From positions 1 through 33,186 of the forward strand of contig CANRCI010000003.1 of the NCBI GenBank assembly GCA_947629075.1: a stretch of 33,186 nt of DNA, in the 5' to 3' direction. A program made the position numbers and the translations under genes. This document shows positions 16,016-23,805 of the stretch, piece after piece. Within the stretch, counting starts at the first letter, position 1; every line of letters starts with the position of its first letter. The notes beneath the pieces were generated by a model, which was not told where the DNA came from, did no database searches, and saw nothing but the letters and a program-made list of their open reading frames with translations. This DNA comes from an uncultured Bacilli bacterium (GTDB lineage: Bacteria; Bacillota_I; Bacilli_A; RF39; UBA660).

Positions 16016-16579
16016 TTAAAACTTAACTTCAACATTATTACGCTCATTAGCTTGAGCTTCAAACATTGGATAATTTTTAAATCCAAACATACCTGCAACG
16101 ATATTACTAGGAAACATTTGAACTTTATCATTCATATTTCTTACTGTTCCATTGTAATATTTTCTAGCGTTAGCAATATCTTCTTCAATTTTAGATAACT
16201 CATCACTTAAATCCATGAAGTTTTGATTAGCTTTTAAATCTGGATAATTTTCAGCAAGAGCCATCAATTTAGTAATACCTTGACTTAATTTGTTATTCAT
16301 ATCAATCTTATCATTGATACTAGCACCATCATAAGCACTATTTCGCAATTCAACAACTTCTTTTAGGGTACTTTTTTCATGTTTAGCATAACCTTTTACA
16401 GTTTCAACTAAATTAGGAATCAAATCCCATCTCTTTTTTAGATATACATCCATTGTTGAAAAACCTTCCTCAACACGGTTTCTCATTCTCACTAAACTGT
16501 TATACGTTCCTAAAACATAAAAAACTAAAATTGCTAATATTACGACAACAATTGCAATAACTATATAAATAGTATTCAT
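16016..16579 (-). CDS. lemA: LemA family protein
   Basis: 187 residues: one N-terminal membrane helix (about 4-25) followed by the helical LemA core. Family signatures include YNSLVRMRNRVEEGFSTMDV, LKKRWDLIPNLVETVKGY, YPDLKANQNFMDLSDEL, IEEDIANARKYYNGTVR and FPSNIVAGMFGF. The family is widespread and of uncertain function. It is translated from an ATG with AGGAGG and is the promoter-proximal gene of the pair with the DUF2207 protein. Confidence 0.96.
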   Translation of the reverse strand: MNTIYIVIAIVVVILAILVFYVLGTYNSLVRMRNRVEEGFSTMDVYLKKRWDLIPNLVETVKGYAKHEKSTLKEVVELRNSAYDGASINDKIDMNNKLSQGITKLMALAENYPDLKANQNFMDLSDELSKIEEDIANARKYYNGTVRNMNDKVQMFPSNIVAGMFGFKNYPMFEAQANERNNVEVKF

Positions 16580-16609
16580 AATATCCTCCTCTACTAATAT
16601 TCTGAAAAA

Positions 16610-16638
16610 ATTATACCATAAATAAGATTTGTTTTAAA
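16610..16638 (-). promoter_or_regulatory. Promoter of the lemA operon
   Basis: TTTAAA (16638-16633), a 17-base spacer and TATAAT (16615-16610), with TG upstream of the -10, give a strong extended -10 promoter about 30 bases before the lemA start. Confidence 0.7.
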
Positions 16639-16877
16639 TATATTGTTGAGTATTTTTTACTTTTTTAAGTGCCATATTTTATCTCTTAAATTCGTTTTGT
16701 TCGAAGGTTTTAAAACCCATTATTATCATTATGATAATAGTTATAAAAAAATGACACTCAATCGCTAGAATAAGTGCCTAAACAAAATTATTTGGGGTAG
16801 ACATTCAACTTGCAAAAACTGAACATTCCCTTTTTTTATTTTATGTAAGTTTCCTTGACAAATACTTTCATAACATA
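16639..16877. other. Intergenic region with two tandem palindromes and no gene
   Basis: I find no credible coding sequence or RNA gene. It contains the perfect palindromes GGTTTTAAAACC (16706-16717) and ATTATCATTATGATAAT (16722-16738) back to back. The second recalls Fur/PerR-family operators built of GATAAT units, but the match is only partial. Two AAGTGCC words lie nearby. The palindromes are upstream of lemA's promoter and could be operators. Confidence 0.45.
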
Positions 16878-16901
16878 AAAGCGACTTTTAAAAAGTCGCT
16901 T
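16877..16901 (-). terminator. Terminator of the beta-helix surface protein gene
   Basis: Perfect inverted repeat AAGCGACTTTT/AAAAGTCGCTT with a one-base centre, followed by TTTTATG on the minus strand, 15 bases after the stop of the surface-protein gene. Confidence 0.72.
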
Positions 16902-16915
16902 CACTTATTATCTAT

Positions 16916-18106
16916 TTACTTAATTAATAATAGTTTTTTGGTTGTTAAACCTACTAAACTGATTAAACTCATTATTGCCATAGCAATGTAAGCAACAATG
17001 CCATCTCCAGTTTGTGGATTTTCAACATTTTCATCATCTGAAGCTTGTGAATTATCAACAGTTGTATCATCTGAAGTATCTTGGTTATTTAGTTCAGCTT
17101 CCATTTTTTCAGCTTCAGCTTTAGTCATAACAGCGTTGTTTGGACCAACTACTAGATTACCTAGATATGCTTCAGCAGGTTTAGTACCTGTAAAGACTGC
17201 TCCTGCTTTGATTTGAATCTCATCACTAGGATTTTCTTCATTCTCGTAAGCTAGAACTGGGTTTTCATTAGTAGCATTAATTTTAGCACCAGAACTGATT
17301 ACAGCTTTTCCTGTTCCTTTAGTATAACCAGGAGTTTTGTTATCGACGATAACTGCTACACCACCTGGAAATTGTACATCGGCATCACCGATTTGAACGG
17401 GATCAGTTCCTGTTGTTGTAATAGTACCACCAGCTAAATTAACTTCTCCAGCACGAGAAACTATACCAACATAACCAGTAAGATTACCATTAGTGATATT
17501 CAATGTACCAGATTGTGGCATATAAACAACTGCTCCACCAGTAGATTCAATTGTACCACCAGAAATGTTGATAGTTGAATTACCAGAATGTGCACCATTA
17601 CCACTAATAGCGTTTTGAGTAGCTGTGATAGTACCACCTTCAAAATTTAATTTTCCATTGTCACCCCAAAGAGCAACACCAGTATCAGCAATGAAGGTAC
17701 CACCCTTAACTGTAAGAGTACCATTTCCATCTATTGCTAGAGCTTGAGTTATTGAACTTCCCTTACCTGAATAAACAACTTTACCTGTACCTACGCTATC
17801 CTTGATTACTAAAGATCCACCATTGCTAACGGTGATAACAGTATTCCCTTCCTCGTTAGTACGAGTAATTGAACCACCATTTAAATCTAGTGTGATGTTC
17901 TTATTATTTACATCAATCATAGCAGTAGTAGTAATTTTGGCATCTTTTGCTAGCGTAATAGTCTCACAACTATTGATTGCTGCAGTTAGCTCTGTATCAT
18001 TTGCAATGCCAGTACACTTTGGTTCATCAGCATATACATTTGGCATAAAAGCCATACTAACAACAAAAGCAGATACTATACCAAGTAGTAAATTTTTCTT
18101 TTTCAT
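16916..18106 (-). CDS. Secreted beta-helix surface protein with NPQTG sorting-like tail
   Basis: 396 residues from the ATG of MKKKNLLLG, which has AAAGGA upstream; an upstream in-frame ATG lacks a ribosome site. A signal peptide is clear (about 1-26, ...NVYA). The body (about 30-320) consists of irregular Gly/Thr/Asn-rich turns such as GTLTVKGGTF, GKLNFEGGTIT and STINISGGTIES, typical of a right-handed parallel beta-helix of the kind used for glycan binding or adhesion. An acidic Asp/Ser/Thr linker leads to NPQTGD, a hydrophobic helix and a short basic tail, the layout of a cell-wall sorting signal. No sortase gene is in view. Ligand unknown. Confidence 0.85.
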   Translation of the reverse strand: MKKKNLLLGIVSAFVVSMAFMPNVYADEPKCTGIANDTELTAAINSCETITLAKDAKITTTAMIDVNNKNITLDLNGGSITRTNEEGNTVITVSNGGSLVIKDSVGTGKVVYSGKGSSITQALAIDGNGTLTVKGGTFIADTGVALWGDNGKLNFEGGTITATQNAISGNGAHSGNSTINISGGTIESTGGAVVYMPQSGTLNITNGNLTGYVGIVSRAGEVNLAGGTITTTGTDPVQIGDADVQFPGGVAVIVDNKTPGYTKGTGKAVISSGAKINATNENPVLAYENEENPSDEIQIKAGAVFTGTKPAEAYLGNLVVGPNNAVMTKAEAEKMEAELNNQDTSDDTTVDNSQASDDENVENPQTGDGIVAYIAMAIMSLISLVGLTTKKLLLIK

Positions 18107-18355
18107 ATTGTATTTGTTCCTTTCCATTTTATAAATTTGTATTATTAAGATTTTTTCCTCAATGATATTATATATATCAAGTGTTTTAAGGCTTTTTTTA
18201 TTTTACGCCATTTACTTACTGAAATACCAAATCGCAAAATCATCTCAATAATTGCCATCTATAATAATGTTTTTAATAGAAAAAGTCAATACCACTTGCC
18301 TAAAATCAAAAAATCAACCTTATATATCATATTTTTTAGTATATATTCTAATATA

Positions 18356-18385
18356 AAAACAGGTATTATTTTTGATACCTGTTTT
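18356..18385 (-). terminator. Terminator of the coiled-coil exported protein gene
   Basis: Eleven-base perfect stem AAAACAGGTAT/ATACCTGTTTT with an 8-base loop and a T-run on the minus strand, about 21 bases after the gene's stop. The remaining 18128-18355 interval holds AT-rich upstream sequence of the surface-protein gene with no gene that I can support. Confidence 0.88.
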
Positions 18386-18406
18386 CTTTTATAAACTATT
18401 TAATTA

Positions 18407-19474
18407 TTAAATTTTTTCATATGTTGCTATATACTTACCTGAAAGAACGCCTGAACCTAACTCATTTGAAACAGCTTTTCTTGAAGATATTAATTCCCAA
18501 CCTACAAATCTATAACCATATTTAGGGGCTGGAGCAGTTACTGTATAGCTAGTAATATCAGCACGTCTACCTATTAATAAAGTAGAAACTTGAGCACCTG
18601 TTCTAGAATTAGTAAATCCTTCACATTTGTTTAAATCACATTCTACTTCAACAAACCAAATGTGTCCACTATCACCACAGTAACTTTCTGTACAATGGAT
18701 TGGCAAACTTTTCTTTGTACTATAGAAATGGAATTCAACTTTTTTCTTTTCAGCTTCTTTTTTTATTTCTTCTTCTTGTTCTTTAGTCTTTTTGTTTATT
18801 TTATCTAAAAGTTCTGGATAATCATTAAGATCATACTTAGGTCCTTGTTCTTCTGATTCTTCTTTTGGCTTTGTAGTTGTATTATTTTTAGTACTAGCTT
18901 GTGATTTATTACTAGTTACATTTGAACTAGATTTAGTAGATTCAGATTCTTTGGTCGATTTAGTAGAAACTGTTTGATTTTGTTTATTTTCATTTTCTTT
19001 TACTTCAGCAGCTTTTTCTTCAATATTTTGTTTATTTTGTTCTTTTTCTTCTACTATTTTACTGGCTGTCTCTACTTTCTTTTCAGCTGATTTTTTTGCT
19101 TCTTCAGCTTTCTCGATTTTTGTTGTTGTAGCATCTATTTTTGCTTGTGCTATTTTTCTTTCTTCAGGTGTTTTGGCTTTCTTTAGTTCAAGGATAGCTT
19201 CTTCTTTCTCTTTAGATGCTTTACTAATCGTTTCTTCTGCTTTTGTTACTTCTTGTTCAGCCTTTTCTTTATCTTCTTTAGCTTCTTTTAATTCTTCTTC
19301 AGCTTGTTCCATTTCTTGATTTATATTTTTTGAATAAGAACTCTTTTGAGTAACTTTAGCAGTATTAATTAGTTGATTATCATACTTAATGTAATTTTTG
19401 GCTAAAACACCTGCACCAGTTACCGCACCAATTGATAGAAAACCTATCATCGTCTTAATTAAAATTTTATTCAT
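18407..19474 (-). CDS. Exported coiled-coil protein with Cys-containing C-terminal domain
   Basis: Not assignable to a known family. 355 residues from an ATG with AAGGAGGG. An N-terminal hydrophobic segment (about 5-27) is a signal or anchor. Residues about 50-165 are an uninterrupted Glu/Lys/Ala-rich heptad region predicted to form a long coiled coil. Residues about 165-215 are a Ser/Thr/Asn-rich disordered linker. The C-terminal part (about 245-355) has a Cys cluster HCTESYCGDSGH...CDLNKCEGF and ends in YGYRFVGWE, reminiscent of InlB B-repeat-like beta modules. This layout fits a surface or spore-envelope protein. It has its own promoter and terminator and lies beside the NPQTG protein. Confidence 0.8.
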   Translation of the reverse strand: MNKILIKTMIGFLSIGAVTGAGVLAKNYIKYDNQLINTAKVTQKSSYSKNINQEMEQAEEELKEAKEDKEKAEQEVTKAEETISKASKEKEEAILELKKAKTPEERKIAQAKIDATTTKIEKAEEAKKSAEKKVETASKIVEEKEQNKQNIEEKAAEVKENENKQNQTVSTKSTKESESTKSSSNVTSNKSQASTKNNTTTKPKEESEEQGPKYDLNDYPELLDKINKKTKEQEEEIKKEAEKKKVEFHFYSTKKSLPIHCTESYCGDSGHIWFVEVECDLNKCEGFTNSRTGAQVSTLLIGRRADITSYTVTAPAPKYGYRFVGWELISSRKAVSNELGSGVLSGKYIATYEKI

Positions 19475-19535
19475 AATTAACCCTCCTTAATTATTATATG
19501 TTGCAGCAATAATGCTTTTCCCCGTTGTTGCCCAC

Positions 19536-19564
19536 ATTATACACCTTTTTTGATAAAAAGTAAA
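19536..19564 (-). promoter_or_regulatory. Promoter of the coiled-coil protein gene
   Basis: TTTACT (19564-19559), a 17-base spacer and TATAAT (19541-19536) preceded by TG give a strong sigma-A-type promoter about 60 bases before the gene. Confidence 0.7.
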
Positions 19565-19674
19565 GAGGCTTTTGAATTATAATTACTTAAAGACTTAAAT
19601 GCAACTTTAAAATGATAAAACACACCGATTAACTTCAGTTTTTTAAGGTGATTTTAGAAAGAAAGATAAACAAC

Positions 19675-19703
19675 AAAAAAGTCCATAACTCAATGTTATG
19701 AAC
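19675..19703 (-). terminator. Terminator of the tRNA-Leu transcript
   Basis: Hairpin GTTCATAAC/GTTATGGAC (one G:T pair), 5-base loop, then six T residues on the minus strand, about 40 bases beyond the tRNA 3' end. A smaller TCGCAC/GTGCGA palindrome lies between them. Confidence 0.8.
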
Positions 19704-19742
19704 CTATATTTTTAAATCGCACGGTGCGACTTTCAAACTATA

Positions 19743-19828
19743 TGGTGCAGGAGATGGGACTTGAACCCACACGGTATTGCTACCAAAGGTGTTTGAGACC
19801 TTCGCGTCTACCATTCCGCCACTCCTGC
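19743..19828 (-). tRNA. tRNA-Leu (anticodon CAA)
   Basis: An 86-base class II tRNA on the minus strand. Acceptor GCAGGAG pairs with CTCCTGC and the CCA end is encoded. The anticodon stem AAGGT/ACCTT encloses loop CTCAAAC, giving CAA, which reads UUG. A long variable arm and the T-arm GGGTTCAAGTCCC are present. All features agree with leucine. Confidence 0.97.
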
Positions 19829-19838
19829 GTCGTAAAAG

Positions 19839-19868
19839 ATTATATCACAAAACGATAATATTTTACAA
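19839..19868 (-). promoter_or_regulatory. Promoter of tRNA-Leu
   Basis: TTGTAA (19868-19863), an 18-base spacer and TATAAT (19844-19839) with upstream TG place transcription start about three bases before the tRNA. It lies just after the scpB stop. Confidence 0.78.
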
Positions 19869-19874
19869 CATAAT

Positions 19875-20483
19875 TTAAATTATATCTAATTCTTCTGTTT
19901 CTTTGATGTCATCATGTATCTCTAAATTCTCTGTATATTTAGAATGATAAAGGTCAGTATCATCTTCATTTTCAACGATTTTTTCAAACTTTGGTAGATC
20001 ATCCTTACTAGCAAGTCCAAAGTAATCTAAAAATTCACTAGTCGTTTTATAGAGAATTGGTCTTCCTGGTAAATCACTTCGTCCACTCTCTTTTACTAAA
20101 CCCTTGGCAACTAGTTTTTTAATCATCTCACGAGATGACACTCCTCTTATCTCATCGACCATAAGTCTCGTCACTGGTTCGTTGTAAGCGATAATGGCAA
20201 GTGTCTCTAAAGCAGCTTGACTCAAGGTATTAGACTCTGGCGTTTCAATTAATTTCTGATAAAAATCTTTATGTTCTTTTTTAGTAGTAAGTTTAAATCT
20301 ATCACCTAAAAAATTAATTCTTATTCCATAGCTATCACTTTCATAACGTTCTTTCAGTGCTATTACTAATTGTTTAGCTTGATCGTTATCTATTTCTAAG
20401 ATCTCTTCTATTTGGTTGATAGTTAATCCTTCATCACCAACGACAAATAAAAGACCTTCTAATACTCCTTCTAAATTCATCAT
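19875..20483 (-). CDS. scpB: Segregation and condensation protein B
   Basis: 202-residue winged-helix protein that binds ScpA and, with SMC, forms the bacterial condensin complex for chromosome compaction and segregation. Family signatures are LEGLLFVVGDEGLT at the N-terminus, LSQAALETLAIIAYNEPVTR, IRGVSS and LPGRPILYKTTSEFLDYFGL. The C-terminal acidic tail is ordinary. It overlaps scpA by four bases (ATGA), implying coupled translation. Two consecutive ATGs are possible starts; I use the first. Confidence 0.97.
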   Translation of the reverse strand: MMNLEGVLEGLLFVVGDEGLTINQIEEILEIDNDQAKQLVIALKERYESDSYGIRINFLGDRFKLTTKKEHKDFYQKLIETPESNTLSQAALETLAIIAYNEPVTRLMVDEIRGVSSREMIKKLVAKGLVKESGRSDLPGRPILYKTTSEFLDYFGLASKDDLPKFEKIVENEDDTDLYHSKYTENLEIHDDIKETEELDII

Positions 20484-21193
20484 ATCGCCTCACAAACTAT
20501 ATCTTCAAAATTATTATCTTGATGAATGCTTATTTCTCTAGTTTTAGCCATTTCTAAAATAGCCAAAAAAGTTACAACTAAATATTCTCTTGTCATAACA
20601 TCAAAAAGTTCAAAGAATCTAACACGTTTCTTACTACTTATCAATTTCTTTATCGATTTTCTTCTCTCTTCGACAGTTATCTCACGCTTAGTTATTTTAG
20701 TATTTAATGGCCTATTCTGTTCTTGTCTCTTTAAGAATTTTTTAAAAGCATCAACTAAGTCATCTAATGAGACATCGGATGTATTGACAAATTTAATGTC
20801 CGGTTCTAACTCTTTTAGATTTTCTGGAGATTTAGTATAAATTAACATTCTCTCTTTTTCAAGTGATTTGAAATCTTCAGTCAAGTCTTTATAATGTTGA
20901 TATTCGATTAATCGGTTTACCAATTGTTCTCGAGGATCTTCTTCTGATTCCTCTTCTTCTTCATGTCTTGGAAGTAACATTTTAGATTTTAATTCGATCA
21001 ATTCACTGGCCATTACTAAGTATGAACTAGCTATATCTAAATTCATTTCTTTCATAGCGTTTATATAATCTAAGTATTGATTGGTTATCACTTCTATCTT
21101 TAAATCAAAGATATCCATTTTCGATTCTTTAATTAGATGAAGTAATAAATCTAATGGGCCCTCAAACTGGTCGATTTTTAATGTGTATTCCAT
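20480..21193 (-). CDS. scpA: Segregation and condensation protein A
   Basis: 237 residues, the kleisin that links SMC heads and ScpB. The N-terminal signature FEGPLDLLLHLIKESKMDI and the following YLDYI and LVMASELIELKSKMLLP segments are diagnostic. A charged middle and a C-terminal winged-helix segment (LFDVMTREYLVVTFLAILEMAK) are present. It has a likely promoter upstream (TTGTCA, 19-base gap, TATAAT near 21236-21206) and follows the spoVA terminator, so it is probably independent of the sporulation genes although the neighbourhood recalls Bacillus. Confidence 0.97.
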   Translation of the reverse strand: MEYTLKIDQFEGPLDLLLHLIKESKMDIFDLKIEVITNQYLDYINAMKEMNLDIASSYLVMASELIELKSKMLLPRHEEEEESEEDPREQLVNRLIEYQHYKDLTEDFKSLEKERMLIYTKSPENLKELEPDIKFVNTSDVSLDDLVDAFKKFLKRQEQNRPLNTKITKREITVEERRKSIKKLISSKKRVRFFELFDVMTREYLVVTFLAILEMAKTREISIHQDNNFEDIVCEAI

Positions 21194-21285
21194 ATCATCA
21201 CTTCCATTATAATAATACCATAACTTTATTTGACAAGCAAAATATTAATCGGAATTTAAGTTTTGTTAGGAAAAAATAGCTAAAC

Positions 21286-21309
21286 AAAAAAAGAAGCCAG
21301 ATAGCTTCT
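21286..21309 (-). terminator. Terminator of the sigF-spoVA operon
   Basis: Stem AGAAGC/GCTTCT with a 6-base loop (21292-21309) followed by seven T residues on the minus strand, adjacent to the spoVAE stop. Confidence 0.85.
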
Positions 21310-21658
21310 AATTTTTTGGTCTAAATATAAGTGTAAAGATAAATGTAAAGAGAATAGCTGCCGTTATTCCACTTGCTGTTAGGTCGAACATTCCCATCAT
21401 GAGACCGATAAAACCGAACTCGTTAGCTTTAGCTAACGCCCCATGAATTAGGGAATGACCAAAACTTGTAATCGGTACTAAAGCTCCACCACCTACATAA
21501 GCGATAATGGTATCATACCAACTAAAGCAATCGAGAAAAGCTCCTAAAACGACAAACATACTAGTAATATGACCAGGAGTTAATTTGGTATTATCTAAAA
21601 TTATTTGACCCAACAGACATAGTGCACCGCTGAATAAAAATGAATATAGATATATCAC
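21308..21658 (-). CDS. spoVAE: Stage V sporulation protein AE (SpoVAEb type)
   Basis: 116-residue polytopic membrane protein with four hydrophobic segments and the family motif GGGALVPITSFGHSL. With SpoVAC and SpoVAD it forms the forespore channel that loads dipicolinic acid into the spore and releases it on germination. It starts at a GTG overlapping the spoVAD stop by one base (TAGTG), with GGAGGTGG inside the end of spoVAD. It is the last gene before the operon terminator; no spoVAF-like gene follows. Confidence 0.94.
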   Translation of the reverse strand: MIYLYSFLFSGALCLLGQIILDNTKLTPGHITSMFVVLGAFLDCFSWYDTIIAYVGGGALVPITSFGHSLIHGALAKANEFGFIGLMMGMFDLTASGITAAILFTFIFTLIFRPKN

Positions 21659-22650
21659 TATACCACCTCCAAACTAATCGCATGGGCAATTGAGTTTATC
21701 GGTTCGTGTTGGTAGACAAAAGTTGGGGAAAATAGTGCTCCGGTTGCTACAATCAATACTCTTTTTAACTGATGTCTTTCCATCAGAGGAAATATGTGTG
21801 AATAATTTACTAAAGCAGTACAAGCTGGACCACTTCCACCAGCCATTACTTCTTCTTGCATTTCTAAATCGTAAAGCATTGTACCAGTATCATCATAATT
21901 ATTACTGATATCTATTTTGTATTCACTGTGCAAGTAATCGATAAGTATTTCTTTACCATATCTTCCTAAATCACCAGTTAAAATCAAATCGTAATAAGAA
22001 GCATCTCTCTTTTTATCTTTTAAGTGTTGATAAATTGTATCTCCTGCTGCTACTGCCATAACAGCTCCCATATTAAAGGGATCAGTTTGATTCATATCCA
22101 TAACTTTACCAATTGTTGACGATTCAACTTTAATTTTACTTTTAGTCGAAGTTAGATAACAACTCGCCCCACCCGTTGCGGTAAAAGTAGCTGTCTTAGG
22201 TTTAGGAGCTCCATATTCAGTAGGATTTCTAAACTGTTTTTCACTAGACATGTTGTGAGAAGAAACTGACACGATACTATTTTTTATCTTACCACTATCT
22301 ATTAGAGATGATGCTAAAATCAATCCCTCAACACTAGTTGCACAAGCTGCATATATTCCTAGAAAAGGAAATTCATACTTTAATGCTGCATAACTAGATG
22401 AAGTAATCTGATTTAGAAGATCACCTGCTATAAACATATCAATGTTTTTCTTATCTTTATTGATTTTGTTTAATAAGATATCAATACTATCCTGCATAAG
22501 TTTAACTTCCGCTTTTTCCCAAGTCTTTTCACCATTATATAAATCTGTATAATAACGATCAAACTTACTACCTAGTGGTCCATCTTTTTCATATGGTCCT
22601 ACGACAGTTGAATAATTATTTATATACACATTATTATAATTAAAAGTCAT
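21658..22650 (-). CDS. spoVAD: Stage V sporulation protein AD
   Basis: 330 residues with a thiolase-like fold. SpoVAD is the dipicolinic-acid-binding subunit of the SpoVA channel complex. Seen: NVYINNYSTVVGPYEKDGPLG, GIYAACATSVEGL, TATGGASCYL, GDLGRYGKEI and MAGGSGPACTALV. The length agrees with the family. It overlaps its two neighbours by one base each, as a tightly coupled spoVAC-D-E unit. Confidence 0.96.
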   Translation of the reverse strand: MTFNYNNVYINNYSTVVGPYEKDGPLGSKFDRYYTDLYNGEKTWEKAEVKLMQDSIDILLNKINKDKKNIDMFIAGDLLNQITSSSYAALKYEFPFLGIYAACATSVEGLILASSLIDSGKIKNSIVSVSSHNMSSEKQFRNPTEYGAPKPKTATFTATGGASCYLTSTKSKIKVESSTIGKVMDMNQTDPFNMGAVMAVAAGDTIYQHLKDKKRDASYYDLILTGDLGRYGKEILIDYLHSEYKIDISNNYDDTGTMLYDLEMQEEVMAGGSGPACTALVNYSHIFPLMERHQLKRVLIVATGALFSPTFVYQHEPINSIAHAISLEVV

Positions 22651-23093
22651 TATACCCCTCCTAATAACAAGTATCTAATCATCCCGAAGAACCATGCCGA
22701 AACTACACCATAGAGGATAACTGATCCAGCTAATTTAAATATATTACTTCCAATACCATATATTGGTCCTTCTTTTCTATATTCCATACCACTACTCATC
22801 ATCGAATGAGCGAATCCCGTAATAGGAATAATGAATCCACATTTACCGAATGATACCCATTTATCAAAGAAACCTAAAGCTGTAAACAGGCACGATACAA
22901 ATATTAGAGTTACACTCATAAAGACAGTTGCGTCTTTAGTTGATATATCGAATATATAAGTGTAAAACTCAATTAGGAGTTGTCCTAAAACGCCAATCAT
23001 TCCACCGATCACAAATGCTATAAAAGCATTTTTTAATCTGGGTTCTGTAGGTTTATGGCGATCAACAATTTTTTGATATTCTCTTTTTTCCAT
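22650..23093 (-). CDS. spoVAC: Stage V sporulation protein AC
   Basis: 147 residues, a membrane protein with several hydrophobic segments and the family motif PITGFAHSMMSSGMEY and GIGSNIFKLAGSVILYG. SpoVAC is thought to act as the mechanosensitive channel component of the SpoVA complex. It is the first spoVA gene after sigF; spoVAA and spoVAB, found between sigF and spoVAC in Bacillus subtilis, are absent here. Confidence 0.95.
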   Translation of the reverse strand: MEKREYQKIVDRHKPTEPRLKNAFIAFVIGGMIGVLGQLLIEFYTYIFDISTKDATVFMSVTLIFVSCLFTALGFFDKWVSFGKCGFIIPITGFAHSMMSSGMEYRKEGPIYGIGSNIFKLAGSVILYGVVSAWFFGMIRYLLLGGV

Positions 23094-23107
23094 ATTATCA
23101 CCACTAA

Positions 23108-23136
23108 TATTGTGATAACTTTTCTATTTTTTATAC
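23108..23136 (-). promoter_or_regulatory. Possible sigma-F/G-type promoter before spoVAC
   Basis: On the minus strand GTATA (23136-23132), a 17-base gap and CACAATA (23114-23108) resemble the forespore promoter pattern GNATA / CATNNTA (five of seven in the -10). It sits in the 44-base sigF-spoVAC gap. The match is short and AT-rich, so it may be chance. Confidence 0.3.
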
Positions 23137-23137
23137 A

Positions 23138-23797
23138 CTACGATAATAATTTATTTTTTATTTTGTTTTTTATTTTAGTTTCCCGTCTCGATACTTGAAC
23201 TTGATTGATATTTAATTTTTTACTGACTTCACTCTGACTTAAATCATCGTAATAGCGATATTTGATCAAATCTTGTTCTTCTTGTGGTAATGAATCAATT
23301 GCATCTTTTAACATTATTACTTCTTCGTCAAATCCTTTTTCTTCATATTTAATCGAGTCGTATAAATTCATCGTCTTATTTTCATCATCACTCAATTCGT
23401 AATCGAGACTTTTAACATAATCACTAGCTTTAATGGCATCATCAACTTCTTCAATACTTTTACCTAGAGCAAGAGCAATTTCCTCATTAGTTGGTTCACT
23501 CAAAAATTCCTGTTGCAGTTTCTCTTTCATCCTGCGAATATCTCTTCCCAGTTTCAAAGTATCTTTCCCAATCTTTAAAAGTCGGTTTTCCCGAACGTAT
23601 TTTAAGGCTTCACCCATTATGTACAATCTAGCAAAAGTAGAAAACTTGGTATTATATTCTTCTTTATAATTTTCTTTAGCTTTTAAAAGAGCCATGAGCC
23701 CTACTTGTACTAAATCTTCATAATCATTATTGTATGCATATTTATAGACAATACTTGATACATATTTTCGATAACTCTCTATTTCTTCGTTAGTCAT
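23138..23797 (-). CDS. sigF: RNA polymerase sigma factor, SigF/SigG family
   Basis: 219 residues. Region 2 (YEDLVQVGLMALLKAKENY...FSTFARLYIMGE) recognises the -10 element. The region 3-like helices (EPTNEEIALALGKSIEEV) and region 4 (LPQEEQDLIKYRYYDDLSQSEVSKKL, with NQVQVSRRE) match sporulation sigma-F/G better than sigma-B. The operon position after a SpoIIAA-like gene and before spoVA argues for SigF. It is shorter than Bacillus SigF (about 255) because about 35 N-terminal residues before the region 2 core are missing; the start is fixed by GGAGG five bases upstream. Sigma-F normally starts forespore transcription under SpoIIAB inhibition, but no spoIIAB is present here. Confidence 0.9.
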   Translation of the reverse strand: MTNEEIESYRKYVSSIVYKYAYNNDYEDLVQVGLMALLKAKENYKEEYNTKFSTFARLYIMGEALKYVRENRLLKIGKDTLKLGRDIRRMKEKLQQEFLSEPTNEEIALALGKSIEEVDDAIKASDYVKSLDYELSDDENKTMNLYDSIKYEEKGFDEEVIMLKDAIDSLPQEEQDLIKYRYYDDLSQSEVSKKLNINQVQVSRRETKIKNKIKNKLLS

Positions 23798-23805
23798 TTT
23801 CCCTC

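Noticed and set aside
18128..18355. A small gene or RNA in the AT-rich gap before the beta-helix gene.
   Set aside because: No convincing start, structure or family match; only promoter-like AT-rich sequence was found.
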